From positions 4,283,001 through 4,347,000 of the forward strand of contig WOAB01000589.1 of NCBI GenBank assembly GCA_027886185.1: DNA of 64,000 nucleotides. Reading direction: 5' to 3'. Below the pieces are notes generated by a model. That model saw nothing but the letters and a program-made list of their open reading frames with translations. It was not told the DNA's origin and ran no database searches. Shown one piece after another: positions 24,846 through 35,989 of the stretch (position 1 is its first letter; every line of letters starts with the position of its first letter). The position numbers and the translations under genes are program-made. Source of the stretch: Rheum nobile (Eukaryota > Streptophyta > Magnoliopsida > Caryophyllales > Polygonaceae).

Positions 24846-24857
24846 TGGTATCAGAGT
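24846..24857 (+). promoter_or_regulatory. Primer binding site, tRNA-iMet type
   Basis: TGGTATCAGAGT lies 2 nt after the 5' LTR and differs from the usual site only at its last base. Confidence 0.8.
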
Positions 24858-25314
24858 AAACTTCAAGGTAAGTTCCTTAAATCAAAGGTGTAAGAACTTG
24901 CATCCTTTTTTAGTTTGTTGTGCTCGATTGCATGCTTTGTTAGCCTTGATTTTTCTGGCCTTTTTGGTGCGTATTTTGGACCTTATTCTTAACCAATTGA
25001 ATCTAGGTTGAATACAACCTTTAGAGTTCCTAAACCTGCAAAGAATTAATTCCCGAGAGTTAATGCAACTAGTTAAAACTCACTTCATTAAATTGCCTTC
25101 ATTAGTTGCTTGTGATTTCTCGGATTTCCATAACCTAAAGCGACCATAACTTTTTCATAATTTCGTTTTAATCAATATTATTTCATGGAACTCTAAGTCT
25201 ATTATATATATTTTTATATGGAGGTATGCTTGGTTGTATCTTGTTCCAAAAATTTTCCTAAGTGCTCTTGTTAACGTAAGTTGTCCTTAATTCAAACTTT
25301 GTTGGCTAAAATTG

Positions 25315-25445
25315 AATAGAAAAATTTGGACTCGACAAAAAAGAGAAGTTGAGCTTAAAAAAATTTGGACTCGATGAAAGTAAAAGAAAAAAGAAGTTGA
25401 GCTTAGAAAAATTCGAAATCAACGAGAAAAAGAAGTCGAGCATGG
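25315..25445 (+). repeat. About 45-bp tandem repeat, roughly three copies
   Basis: Units carry AAATTTGGACTCGA, then an A/G-rich stretch, then GAAGTTGAGC. They lie in the leader between PBS and the gag-like frame. Confidence 0.6.
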
Positions 25446-25779
25446 CCTAATCGTTATGTGATATCTTTTATATTTGGATGAATTTTTAGTGTGCACTTGT
25501 GTCAAACCTAAGGTGACCTTTTTCTTGGTTATATCTTAGACTTGGGTTGCATGATTTGTTTTAACTTTGGTGCATCTCTTCTCCCCAAACACATAAGCCC
25601 TCCATTAGCCTAAAAATTTGCTTGAGCATTACATTTCTAAAATTGGATCCATATTTTCACGTTTGGGATTACATGTTTTTATGAAGATACCACTTTGTTT
25701 CTAACCTCTTTGTTGCGAGGTATTTGGTATGTTCTCGGCTTTTGTCTTGTTTGTCTCGCTTAGGTGATCGATGCGAGAA

Positions 25780-25860
25780 GGTCATGGCAAGGAAGTGGCA
25801 TCAAGCCAAGCTGAAGGTGACCCCTTACCATGGCGATCCTTCAAAAAAATGTTTATAGAG
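25780..25860 (+). pseudogene. gag start remnant of the old CRM-like element
   Basis: An ATG at about 25783 reads MARKWHQAKLKVTPYHGDPS and then hits a stop within 30 codons. The phrase matches the way many gypsy gag proteins begin their conserved part (a Pro-x-x-His/Asp-Gly word). The reading frame is broken downstream by insertions. Confidence 0.35.
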
Positions 25861-25898
25861 TAATGTGAGCGGAAACAGGATGCAATGAGCGAGGAGTG

Positions 25899-26332
25899 TG
25901 TAACATGCTAGGCCAAGCTACCCTAGCCACCAAGCCGCCCAGCCACCCAACGGTGCCGGCGCCGGTACTGGTGCCGCTTGGATGTCCAAGGGCATGCAGC
26001 CCACACACACAACCCTTCCCCAATTTAAATGGGTAGGTTGTTGCCGCGGAGGTTCGAACTCCCGACCTTTAGATACAAGGGCATTACCTTGCCACTTATA
26101 TCACCAATTGTGCTGCAGCACAATTGGTGATATAAGTGGCAAGATAATGCCCTTGTATCTAAAGGTCGGGAGTTCGAACCTCCGCGGCAACAACCTACCC
26201 ATTTAAATGGGGGAAGGGTTGGGTGTGTGGGCTGCATGCCCTTGGACATCCAGGCGGCACCAGTACCGGCGCCGGCACCGTTGGGTGGCTGGGCGGCTTG
26301 GTGGCTGGGGTAGCTTGGCCTAGGATGTTACA
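25899..26332. repeat. 434-bp zero-spacer palindrome of two head-to-head SINE-like units
   Basis: The axis is in GCTGCAGC at 26112-26119. Both arms of about 217 bp diverge from AGCACAATTGGTGATATAAG, pass a tRNA B-box-like GGAGTTCGAACCTCC, and end in CCTAGGATGTTACA; the outer ends read TGTAACAT and ATGTTACA. The arms differ at only a few positions, so opposite strands encode nearly identical 74-residue frames, a by-product of the palindrome. The B-box, an A-box-like GTGGCAAG, and a related third unit next door point to a tRNA-derived SINE family. Confidence 0.85.
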
Positions 26333-26541
26333 AAAAAGTATACTTTTATGTGAGTGCTCAAGCCACGGGCTTAGCCCAACATGAGACACTCCATGAGCCG
26401 CAGCCCATGTACCCCAACTCATCCTTGGGGGCTACTCCAAATTAAATGGAAGCCATTAGCCAAGAGGTTGTTGGTGAGTCTCGAACACGAGACCTCCACC
26501 CTTTATCCTCTCCTCGCAAGGAGTGGATACCAATTGTGCTC
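26333..26541 (-). mobile_element. Third, diverged SINE-like unit
   Basis: On the minus strand it starts AGCACAATTGGTATCC at 26541, has a B-box-like CTCGTGTTCGAGAC and then CAACAACCT and GGGCTGC words in the same order as the palindrome arms. It is shorter and clearly diverged. Its start abuts the neighbouring LTR. Confidence 0.55.
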
Positions 26542-27975
26542 TGTAACACCCCCAAAACTTAACCCTTTTGGAAAGGTATTACCGCCAGTGACCCTAGTGT
26601 TCCTTACCGAGATCACCCAAGGCTTTACCGTTTAAATACAAATCATGAAATACAATGATACAAAATGATAACCTTAATCATATAAAACACGAGTCCCAGG
26701 ATTACATCCCAATCCCGAATAGGACAAACACAGAGTTTAAATAAATTACAACGGAAATCTTAAACAAGGCACATCAGAAAACTTTTAAAAGATATTACAA
26801 AAAGGGTTGTGATCGTAATGATCACCTGCCCAAGGATCTCAACCTGATTAAAGAAATTATTAAAAACGTCGGAAAAACCACCGTCGACTCCATAGTCCTT
26901 CTAGTCTTCTCATCTACACTCCATCTGATGTGCCGAATCGAACGGATGACACCAGCCCACATGCGGAGAACAAAGTTCGTGGGTTAGTCTACTTAAATAG
27001 ACTAGCAAGGGTAAAAAGCAGAGTGGTTCGAGTGATCGAAACCGTTTACTATCATTGTCCCTCGAATAATAACTGAAGGGACGATACATAACCCGGAACT
27101 TTCACGGAATAACAACAAAGGTATGCATGAGAGAAGATTCTGGAAGACCTCATCTTCACAGAAATCGACTCGAAAAGAGACTCCAAGAGATTGAGTCTTT
27201 AAGGAAAAATGACAAATCTGGAATGTTTAACAGAATCAAACAACAATGATTTAAAAGTTGACTGAGATGCTTCGGTTCACGACCAACCTCATCGCATACA
27301 GCGAATCCAGATTGGAAAGAGAACGTACTACATTCAAGTCGAGACGAGCTTTCCTAGCTGCACTATGACTTAGCTGCACTACTCGCCAAATGTTTATTAA
27401 TCATGTGCACTCGGGCACATATCTTATTTAATTACAAAACACACATTACTGAAACACATTAATGTTATTAAGAGCGGCACACAGCTTAAATCTCAGGGTG
27501 ATAATCATGTCAACCCAAATTAAAACACGCACAACCCACACGCGGGACTTAACTTTATTATGCCGAGAAACAACGGCGATTATTATCACACCGGGTGACC
27601 TTACGTTCACCCTGATTGCACTATACAGCGCTTACAGTTTAATTATGTGTTTAACTGCACTTATCTTATTAAATTACAACACACGCACACAGTGTTGAGG
27701 CTTTTAAGAATATTCCGAGAACACGGAAGTTATTAAGACACCGGGTGATCTTACGTTCACCCTGATTTGCACTGCCACAGCGCTTACAATTTATTTTACA
27801 GGGTGACAGTTACGTCCACCCCAATGCACTAGCTAAGTGCTTAAAACACAGGACTGTAATTAAGCTCATCCACTGGCGCTAGCAAGGCGCTTAAAACACT
27901 TCAGATCCTTACATGTGGATAAGAAGCATAGGTCATGACCCTTAAATTATTCGGCAATAACCCCGAGGAATATTA

Positions 27976-28260
27976 TGATTTAAAGAAACGACAAATCCTT
28001 ACTTGGATTAGCGTTCCCACGAATATTAAATTATAAAGAAACGACTAATCCTTACTTGGATTAGCGTTCCTACGCACATTAAGTTATAAAGAAACGACTA
28101 ATCCTTACTTGGATTAGCGTTCCTACGAACACTCGTGTTAACTAAACAGTCTAACACATCAATTATTCACATTAAAGTCATCGAGGCAAACGACTTAAAC
28201 ATAGAGATAATAGAAACAACTAATCCTTACTTGGATTAGTTTTCCTATTAATCCACATAA
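27976..28260. repeat. About 61-bp tandem repeat inside the inverted LTR
   Basis: Three full copies and a distant partial copy carry AATCCTTACTTGGATTAGCG, which includes an internal inverted repeat AATCC/GGATT. The other LTR copies in the window lack this expansion. Confidence 0.85.
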
Positions 28261-28695
28261 ATGCCCGGAAGGCGATCACAGATAATAGCGTCGTTCTAGC
28301 AGATATACAACCTATTATATGATTTTCCAAAACAGTTTATAAAACCTTTTCTAGACAAACACAGATAATCATTCCAAATTAATTACTCAGATAAACAGCT
28401 GATAATTAATGTAAATATGGAACGATGAGCAAGAGTGAACCGCCACTTGCCTTAGTCCGCAGATCTGGAACAAAGCAGAGACAACGGGATTCCGGGCTCG
28501 ACACGCGTATAGCTCCACTAGCATAAACACATTCGAGTCGACCCAAAAAGGAACCCTAGGTTAGATTCGACAAAGAATAGTACGAATATACGAAAGGACG
28601 AAAGAAATCGAAGGATACGAGACCCGATCGAAGGTCTCAGAAGCCAACGCACAACTCCCGGGCAACAACCCTTCACGGCCGGCCACCAAACAATT

Positions 28696-28912
28696 GCGGC
28701 GGGCGCCGCCACCATCACGGCGGTCGCCGTCTCAAGCACGGCGGGCGCCGCTCATCGGCTTCCTCCACGGCGACACCAAGAGCTTCACGGCGGTCGCCGG
28801 CCACAACACGGCGGTCGTCGTCCCCAACACGGCGGTCGCCGTCCACAACACGGCGGTCGCCGTTCCTGGCGGCGGTCGCCGTCTCCCTGGCGGCGGTCGC
28901 CGTCGCTGAACA
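28696..28912. repeat. CGGCGGTCGCCG minisatellite inside the inverted LTR
   Basis: About nine copies of CGGCGGTCGCCG or CGGCGGGCGCCG with 10-20 bp spacers in an otherwise AT-rich LTR. Each unit is an inverted repeat CGGCG/CGCCG around two bases. The same word forms clusters in the other LTRs of this family at 44337-44530, 44865-44905, 51590-51740, 52097-52175, 55637-55675 and 56035-56225. Confidence 0.9.
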
Positions 28913-29624
28913 GAAACTTAAAAACGGACGAGAAATCTTACCCGCGATGCTCGATTTGGTTCGCCTTTCGCCTTGCTTGGCTTCTAGGCTTCTAAGGGCC
29001 TTCCAAGTCTCCTTTGGCCATCGAGAACGACACTAAACGAGCCTCCAACGATCCACGAGAGCTTTCCGAGAGAGAGAGCGTTTTTCTTTGGGAGCATTTT
29101 TGAGAGACGAGAAATGGACAGCGTAATGGAGTTTTTCACACCCTTTCTAGCTTCACCCATGCCCTCTATTTATAGGCAAAGATGAGGCTTGTTGGGAGCC
29201 AAAAAGCCTTCCAATTGTGCCCTTGGGTATTAACCCATGGTTAATCCATTTGCCCCTCTTGGGCAATAACCAATTGGGTAGAGATTTGGTATTAATCTTA
29301 ACTTGCGATAACAAAAGTCGTACACGAACGAGTATAGACTTCCAACAGGCCTTAACTGTATAATTCTTCACTAAGAAAAATATTACAGATACAGAGCACA
29401 TTACAGAATGTCTCCGACTTTCTGAATTAAATCCGACGTACTAAACGGGTGTTCGGGAAAATTCCAAAAATTCCCAAAGTAATCCTTACAGAATTTCGGG
29501 GTATCACAGAGTGTGAGTGCACCCGAGTTGAATTCATACGCTCACTAGAAGATAGGCTCGTGCAACAACTTAGTGGTGAATGTACCATTGGCAACTATGA
29601 TGATCATTAAGAGAGGCTTCCCCC

Positions 29625-30095
29625 TTGCTACTCCTATCTAGGTCAATAATAACGACCTCTCTTCCAAGGGCGCTCTACGTTGCACCCTTATCCCTTGTGG
29701 AAAAGGAGCTAGAACCAAAAGAAAGGGAGGAGGAGTTTTTGGAACTGTCATCATTTTCCTCAAAGTCTTCAAGTCCTCGACGTTGCGTTACCATTTCAAA
29801 ATGGACAATACTAAAGCCTCATGAACCTCCAACTCTTGCCCCTAGCTTCCTAAGTGTTATGGATACTCCATGGGTTGATGCCATCTCGAAACCTCCTTTG
29901 CAAATTTCATTCGAGGAACTTAAAAAGGAGGATTCCCTATGGAAGCCTCATCTTAGGGAAGTTTCCCTTGTCTCTACTTTTCCTATTATTTTTCCCTTTG
30001 AGAATGAGAATATATCAAGGGATAGAGAACCTCAAGTGCTAAAATCAGCTTTTGCAATTAGGACTAGATACTCATTCTCAATTCTTGTTGCATGA
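29625..30095 (+). CDS. Uncharacterised 156-codon frame inside the old CRM-like element
   Basis: Open frame with acidic and serine-rich parts and no recognisable domain. It lies between the inverted LTR and the element's 3' LTR, so it belongs to the internal region. It could be a leftover of the gag-pol polyprotein or a non-coding frame. The downstream words TCGAGGATAAATATT and AAAGGATGAGAGGA resemble the end of CRM-type pol plus polypurine tract. Confidence 0.25.
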   Translation: MLLLSRSIITTSLPRALYVAPLSLVEKELEPKEREEEFLELSSFSSKSSSPRRCVTISKWTILKPHEPPTLAPSFLSVMDTPWVDAISKPPLQISFEELKKEDSLWKPHLREVSLVSTFPIIFPFENENISRDREPQVLKSAFAIRTRYSFSILVA

Positions 30096-30327
30096 GATGT
30101 TTCTTGTTCATTACATTACATTTTTACATAGTATGTCATGTTTATGACATGAACTATCATTAATCAAAAACATAGGAAGGTTTGCTCTAACATTTCTTTC
30201 TTTCTTTCTTTTAGTATTTGTTGGTGCCTCATTTCTATAAGTTGCTTTGTGTAGGTTCATGCGTTCTAGGACTCTCTCCTGAAGTGCACACATATTCGAG
30301 GATAAATATTTTCAAAGGATGAGAGGA

Positions 30328-31262
30328 TGATGTGACCGTGCCCATGGCCGACCATAAGGTGCCCTCAACGCTACAACATCCATGCCCGCATCCGCACCGC
30401 ACGCGCCCATCAACCATTGACGACAAAGCCTCGGCGCAACCATCACTTATCTCAGCGTTCTTCTATCATATGGATCCCACATCCTATGCAGATCATGATC
30501 ACAAATCTGGCAGCAGTCGGAGCTAAAACGCCTAACCAAGCAACCAATGCCACTAGCTACACGCACAAGCTAGGGTTTCACGACACTCACTTGGCGATGC
30601 CCCTCCTCTGTGCTCAATCACTCGAGCCCAAGCTCGGAGCCTTCAAGCTGACCTCTACCAAGGTATATTGGACACAAGAGCGCCCATGGAATGTCAAGTT
30701 GGCACAATGGTTTTGCTTAATGTCATATTCGGTCTGTGGCCACCGCGCACACATGAGTTTGGCCTCGGTAATCCTTCTCTAAATGAAGAGTGATTTATTA
30801 CATGGACCCTCATGCATATTATGCATATAATAAGGTATCATTTCAGAAGATAAGTTGGCCATAACTTTAGCCACACCAAGATTTTCCATCTGCTTCAATG
30901 CACTGCGTGCAAAGAGTCTTTTCTTTTTGGTTTTGTTTTTCTATTTAAGTTGCTTCTTTGCCACTTTGTTAGGCACGCGGATTATCGAGCGTTTGATAGA
31001 ACTTTTGCGTGCTTCATATCTCGAATTGTTTAATCTTGTTCAAGGAACGAGTGGTGAGTCATTTCCACAAGTTCCTTGTCCACTTATACCATTTAAATTT
31101 CCAAGAATATAAACCCAAACATCAGATCCAAGATCTCACCAAAAACAAGTCTCTCGGATCCATTGAAGCCCTAATTTGGAGCACGGTCGAACCAACGACT
31201 GGGCGAGCGTTTCAAAGGCTAGGCCTATCATGATACTGAGCAAATTGAGGCGATATCCATCA
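30328..31262 (+). repeat. 3' LTR of the old CRM-like element
   Basis: Starts TGATGTGACC directly after a purine tract and ends ATCCATCA, like the 5' copy. It contains the same GGCACAATGG and TTTGTTAGGCACG blocks, many substitutions apart, indicating considerable age. Confidence 0.8.
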
Positions 31263-31892
31263 TGTTTTGCTTGTATGTACATGCATTAGTTTGCCTCTAT
31301 GTGTGCATACATTTTTGCCTTTATGTTCATCGTTCTCACATTCACACGTGAGCGCCCATTCTCACCAGATCCAACCCCTTATAGGTTAAATAATTATATA
31401 TATGAAAAGAATAAAAAATTTAAAAAGGGAATATACCAAGAAATTAAGGCACTGATTTAGTCAATTGCGAAAAAATAGCATGAACTTACAAAGATGCAAG
31501 AAATGACATCTAGTATGCATGGAGTAGGTTGCAATCACTAAACTAAGCAACTTTAAAGACGGGTTTTTTGTAATTTTTAATGACACACGATATGGTATTA
31601 ACATTGATGCTACTAAATAATCAGTATTAACAAACCATTAATCAAAATGTAGCATCACCGGCCATTCACAACAAAATATCTCATTTTCTTCGATGTTTAG
31701 GCGTTTAATTGTATATAGTTTGAAGTTAAGGCTAGTACCCAAAAAAGAAGCTTGATTTTTTTATAATTTGAAAGGTCTAAAAAGAATAGATCAAATGAGA
31801 AAAAATATTTAGGAGAGAAATGAGAATTATTTTGGGGCGATGGATTTGAGAGAAAGAAGGACCCAGATTAGACTTTCATTAAAAAGAAAAAT

Positions 31893-31917
31893 ATTCGGTG
31901 TCACCGAATTTTTCTAG
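31893..31917 (+). mobile_element. Helitron-like 3' terminus
   Basis: ATTCGGTG-T-CACCGAAT forms a perfect 8-bp hairpin (31893-31909), followed by TTTT and CTAG (31914-31917), then T. A short hairpin just before CTRR, inserted before T, is the canonical Helitron 3' end. The 5' TC end could not be placed; an element beginning near 31370 is possible. Confidence 0.6.
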
Positions 31918-31929
31918 TATTATACGCGT

Positions 31930-32600
31930 TTTTTAGGAAAATTTGTGTGCACCTCACTGTGAACATATTTTCGATGTCAATCACTTTTGTCCTTAGGTAT
32001 TCACTACTTGTGTACCTTGATGTTCATCTGGTTTATATACATATATGTTCATCACTTTTCTCTTATATTTTCATCGCTTTTCTTGTATATGTCCATCGCC
32101 TTTTGTTGTGAACATATTCTTGATGTTCATCACTTTTGTACCTAGATGTTCATCACTTTTTTGAGCATGCACGCTCATCGCTTTACTTCTATATGGTCAT
32201 TACTTTTCGCGTGAATATAGTTTCGATGTTCATCATTTTTGTCCTTTGATGTTCATCACTTTTATGCCCAAATGTTCACCACATCTTTACCTAGCTGTTC
32301 ACCATTTTTTTATACATGCATGTTCATCTATTTTCTCTTATACATTCATCACTTTTCGCTGTAAACATGATGTTCATCACTTATTTGGATAGATGTTCAC
32401 CACTTCTATGCCCAATTGTTTATCACCTTATGCCTAAATGTTCATATATTTTGGTGAACATCTATGTACAAATGTGGTGAAAATTGAAACACTAACAAAT
32501 TCTGTATTTTTAGTTGTAAAGTGGTGAAAATCGCTTATATATTGTGGTGAACATCCATGTACAAATATGGCGAACATTTGTGTTCGCCGATAACACAAGC
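31930..32600 (+). repeat. GTTCATCAC-type degenerate tandem array
   Basis: About 25 units of 20-30 bp built on GATGTTCATCACTTTTGT, with the inverse form (GTGGTGAACAT) after 32440. It starts directly after the Helitron-like end and finishes near CAGTTCTCACCTAAC (32628), the TTCTCACC word also seen beside the array at 22.5 kb. Confidence 0.65.
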
Positions 32601-32649
32601 GCGCGCAAAAACATTTTTTGTGCATTCACAGTTCTCACCTAACTAATAA

Positions 32650-33860
32650 ACTGCCCCTGATGTCTAAAACTCGTTAAAAATGATAATATAATGATGAATT
32701 ACAATGGGTCGGGGACACGGTATTAGCTTGTCTCGAAATAGAAGTACATTTATGATGCTTTTGTGCAAATTAACCCTTGGGGTTTGGGGCATGTTTTACG
32801 CAATGCTTCAGACCTTTTTGTTTAAACCTATACAAATATTTTGACTTTTTATTTTTTAAATAATTTTTGGAAAATGAAGTCTAGGAAAAGACTTCTCGAG
32901 GACCAAGATTGATACAATGAATAACAATCATGAAAAGAGGTGAGAGTTAAGGTTTAGGGTTAAGGAAGGAGTATATGCTCTATTGGTTATGCTCTCCCTC
33001 TCCATGCATGTACAAATACAATGAATAACTATATAACGAGTTCAATTGTGTTTGTACATTCATGACTCGAAACTTTGTCCAAATATTCAATGTTAGGTTA
33101 TGCAAACGAGATCGAAAAAACAATAGAGCCTTATTAGGCCAAGTTGATGAAGATTTTATTAAAAAAAATACATATTTTTTTCTTTCACAATTTCCTATAC
33201 CGTTCAAATTTAAAATTTTTTAAAAAAACTTTTAATCTAAAAAATACAATATAAGTGAAAAAGCCGTTTTAAATGACCCTTACTAAACAAATCCTAGATT
33301 ATTCAAAACCTATCAGCTTAATTAGTTAACACATACTTCTTCATGTCTATTTGTATTTCAAAACAGTTTGGAGAAAATTTATTAAATTTACCTTTCATAT
33401 TTAATTATTTCAGTCTAGATTCTCTTTCCTAGAGTAATTATTTTTGTACTCTAAAAAATAAATAAATTTGAACGAAAGAAGTAACATCTTTGTAACTTAA
33501 AATTTATAAGCGGGAATCCTTGTTGTATCTCCATAATACATTAATTACGTAGTCTTGTCTTCTTTAAACATTAAGCCAAGTGGCTTTCTATAGCAACGAC
33601 ATTTGGCATTTTCTGCTATTGATATGTGTAAAAAAAACTTCCTACAACTACCCACTACCTCACATCCGTCCACCTTCTACTGCTAAAACTTTCACATGAT
33701 TCTAACCATCTCTCAGTTTCTTTTAGGTTTTACAACAATTAGGCAAAGTTTTCTTCATTCAACTATAATATTTTAACTTCTAATTACCTCACCCCCTCCG
33801 TTTCTCGAACTTTCATTCAAATTATTATATATATTTTCATGTTTTCACATAACATTGTTG
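32650..33860. other. AT-rich DNA without a recognisable gene
   Basis: The stretch TATGCTCTATTGGTTATGC, then CCATGCATGTAC (32970-33010), resembles the tRNA-like heads at 3178 and 22315 but lacks a clear B-box. A single Stowaway-like word CCCCTCCGTTTCTC is at 33791. Nothing else is supported. Confidence 0.45.
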
Positions 33861-33868
33861 TCCACTAC

Positions 33869-34497
33869 TAGAACTGTCAATCGGGTCGGTCAAGTCGGGT
33901 TCGGTTCAGTTATTTCGGGTTCGGGTTGAGAATGGGTCGGGTCATTTCGAATAACAGGTCAAGCCGGTCGGGTCATTACAGGTCAGCGGACGGTTCAGGT
34001 TAACCAACGGGTCAAGAGCGTCATTTTTTAAATATTTTATTCATTATTTAAATAAAATTAAATAGTTAAAAACTAATTTAAATATGTCAAAATAAGTTGA
34101 AATGAATTAAAATAATAATAATATTATTAATTATTTTAATGTAATTGATATTAGTAGACCAAAATAATATTTTATATTTATATTTAATTTTTATTATATT
34201 AATTTATTATTTTCTACATTATAAAAAATTATATAAGTACAACAATGTTCTTTTTTTAGGATATTAAGCATATTATTATTATTTATTTGTCATTTATCAT
34301 ATATATTTTATGCTATATTTTATTAATATTCCACATTTATTCGTTAATCGGGTCGGGTTCGGGTTGGTCGGGTTCGGTCTCGGTAAATTCGGGTTCGATA
34401 ACTTCGGGTTATCAAAAATTTCGGTCAGATCGGGTCGGATCCAAAAGCGGGTCGGTCAGGTCGGTAAAACGAATTCGGTCACTTTTTGACAGCTCTA
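33869..34497. mobile_element. Non-autonomous hAT element, 629 bp, perfect 8-bp TSD
   Basis: Terminal inverted repeats TAGAACTGTCAA and TTGACAGCTCTA; 8-bp duplication TCCACTAC at 33861-33868 and 34498-34505. Both subterminal regions are packed with GGGTCGGGTTCGG words; the middle is AT-rich. No transposase. Confidence 0.93.
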
Positions 34498-34650
34498 TCC
34501 ACTACCCATTATCATTTTTATTAAACTATTATTATTAGTTATTGTTCACATATAAAACTATTTGTTGATAATAAGAAATAATTATAAAACTTATTAATAT
34601 TTTTTATGAGTTAGTCATATATACAAAAAATACAAATATTTATTGCTTAA

Positions 34651-34677
34651 CCGTGTAGAGCACGATGTCTATACTAG
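34651..34677 (+). mobile_element. Possible second Helitron-like 3' end
   Basis: CGTG-TAGAG-CACG is a short hairpin, followed after 9-10 nt by CTAG and T. The stem is only 4 bp, so the support is weaker than at 31893. Confidence 0.3.
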
Positions 34678-34959
34678 TTTGATTCATACAAAGACTTCCA
34701 AAAAAGTCCAATGATAGCCCACCATGAATAGTTGATTATTGAAAACATAAATGACACATTTGTTCGCTCCTTTTTACGATGGAGAATCTACATTACGGTG
34801 GTAAATCTTAGGTTTGTGATTTAGCAAGCAAGAGCATGTAGGAACCAGAGTCCAACATGGAATTTGTCATTCTAAGATGGCTTTAGTTTAATATATTTCA
34901 TTTCGATTCGTTCGGTACACTTTTAGACGTGACGATGGCTTGACACAAGACAAAATCTA

Positions 34960-35985
34960 GCAAACCCTTAAATGGTGATCGAATATCCCCTTATCATTTA
35001 TGTCATAGTATTTCTTCCATGGTACAAAAGGTTTGCGACAAGCTAATTCAATGGCCCCTTATCATTTTTGCCTTGTCCATGGAGTACTTTAATATGATGT
35101 TGTTGTATATGGCTGCCTCTCGCGATTTCCATTTCCATCCTAGATGTGGGAGGATGAAGCTCATTCATATCGCCTTTGGTGACGACATCTTCCTTTTCTG
35201 CAAAGGTGATATTATCTCTACCCAAGCTGTGAAGGACACCCTAAATAGCTTCTCTGTCCTTTCTGGCTTGTATTGCAAACCCCATGAAGTCCAATGCCTT
35301 CATTGCTGGTGTTGACCCCACAACTAAGAATTACTTGCTCGAGATTCTGGGTGTGAATGGAGGGTCTCTACCTATCTTCTACTTGGGTGTTCCTTTGCAT
35401 TCTTGCATCATTCGAGTTAATGATAATTTGGGATTCCTCAACAACATTAGGAAAATAAAGTGGATTCATGGGCTGCCAAATCACTCTCCTATGTAGGGAG
35501 AATTGAACTCATTCGAACCATTCTTTGCGGTGTCATTAGCTACTGGATTAAAGTCTTCATGCTTCTAGAGAGAATCATCAAATAATTAAACAAGCTTATG
35601 ATAAGCTTCTTGTGGAGTGTTTGCTCATATCAAGACATTGCCTTGTGCCATGGAAAGAGAAGACTCGACCAAAGGAAGAGGGAGGACTGGCCTCAAGGAG
35701 GTGCTTTCCTGAAATCGAGCACAAATGGTGAAGCACATATATGATATTGATGTGGGATATGACAACATCTGGGTCAAGTAGGCCAATTATAACCTTTTAA
35801 AGAGACGTCACCTTCTTGACATTGATGCTAAACAAAGTCATAGTGGAGCATGACGTATGCTCCTTCGCACTAGAGACCTCATCCTCAACACTAAGCGAAA
35901 TACCCAGTGTCTTCTTGGCATATCACTTGGAATTTGAGGACAAATAAGGAGAGAACTCAGTTTTTCTATGATTGTTGGATGACAT
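34960..35985 (+). pseudogene. LINE reverse transcriptase fragment, 5' truncated
   Basis: Frames at 35019-35315 and 35284-35496 carry the LINE RT catalytic block as AFGDDIFLFCKG, where FADD is usual, then YLGVPLHS, which is the standard plant LINE thumb word. Continuation through FLWS-like and KFFYDCW-like words reaches about 35985. Endonuclease and the first half of RT are absent. Several frame changes. The piece continues at 37516 after an insertion. Confidence 0.75.
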
Positions 35986-35989
35986 CGTG

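Larger units (their letters stand above)
26542..29508 (-). mobile_element. Inverted Tekay-type LTR (solo-like), no TSD
   Basis: The plus strand starts TGTAACACCCCC and ends GGGGTATCACA, the inverse complement of the ends of the LTRs at 44093-46436. Shared internal blocks include TTTACCGTTTAAATAC, CGAATCGAACGGATGAC and the CCGCCACTTGCC block. A TATA box on the minus strand lies at about 29163. At 2967 bp it is longer than its relatives because of internal tandem repeats. Flanks TGCTC and GAGTG do not match, so it is not a simple solo LTR by recombination of one insertion. Confidence 0.85.
23813..31262 (+). mobile_element. Old CRM-like gypsy element, non-autonomous, with later insertions
   Basis: Two direct repeats of about 1 kb (23813-24843 and 30328-31262) start TAATGTGACC or TGATGTGACC and end ATCCATCA. 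The 5' copy is followed by AGTGGTATCAGAGT (PBS) and the 3' copy is preceded by a purine tract AAAGGATGAGAGGA. Short gag-like and unknown frames remain inside; no RT or integrase is visible. A SINE-like palindrome, another SINE-like unit and an inverted LTR occupy 25899-29508. Flanking 5-mers (ATTTT and TGTTT) agree at only three positions, so no TSD is confirmed. Confidence 0.75.

Noticed and set aside
25982..26249. Two overlapping open frames on opposite strands encoding nearly identical 74-residue proteins.
   Set aside because: A direct consequence of the palindrome centred at 26115.5; the sequence is SINE-like and not coding.
28694..28909. A 71-codon frame with repeated TAVAV-like residues.
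   Set aside because: It is the translation of the CGGCGGTCGCCG minisatellite within an LTR.
30199..30216. TTTC microsatellite.
   Set aside because: Real but only about four and a half units; not worth a feature.
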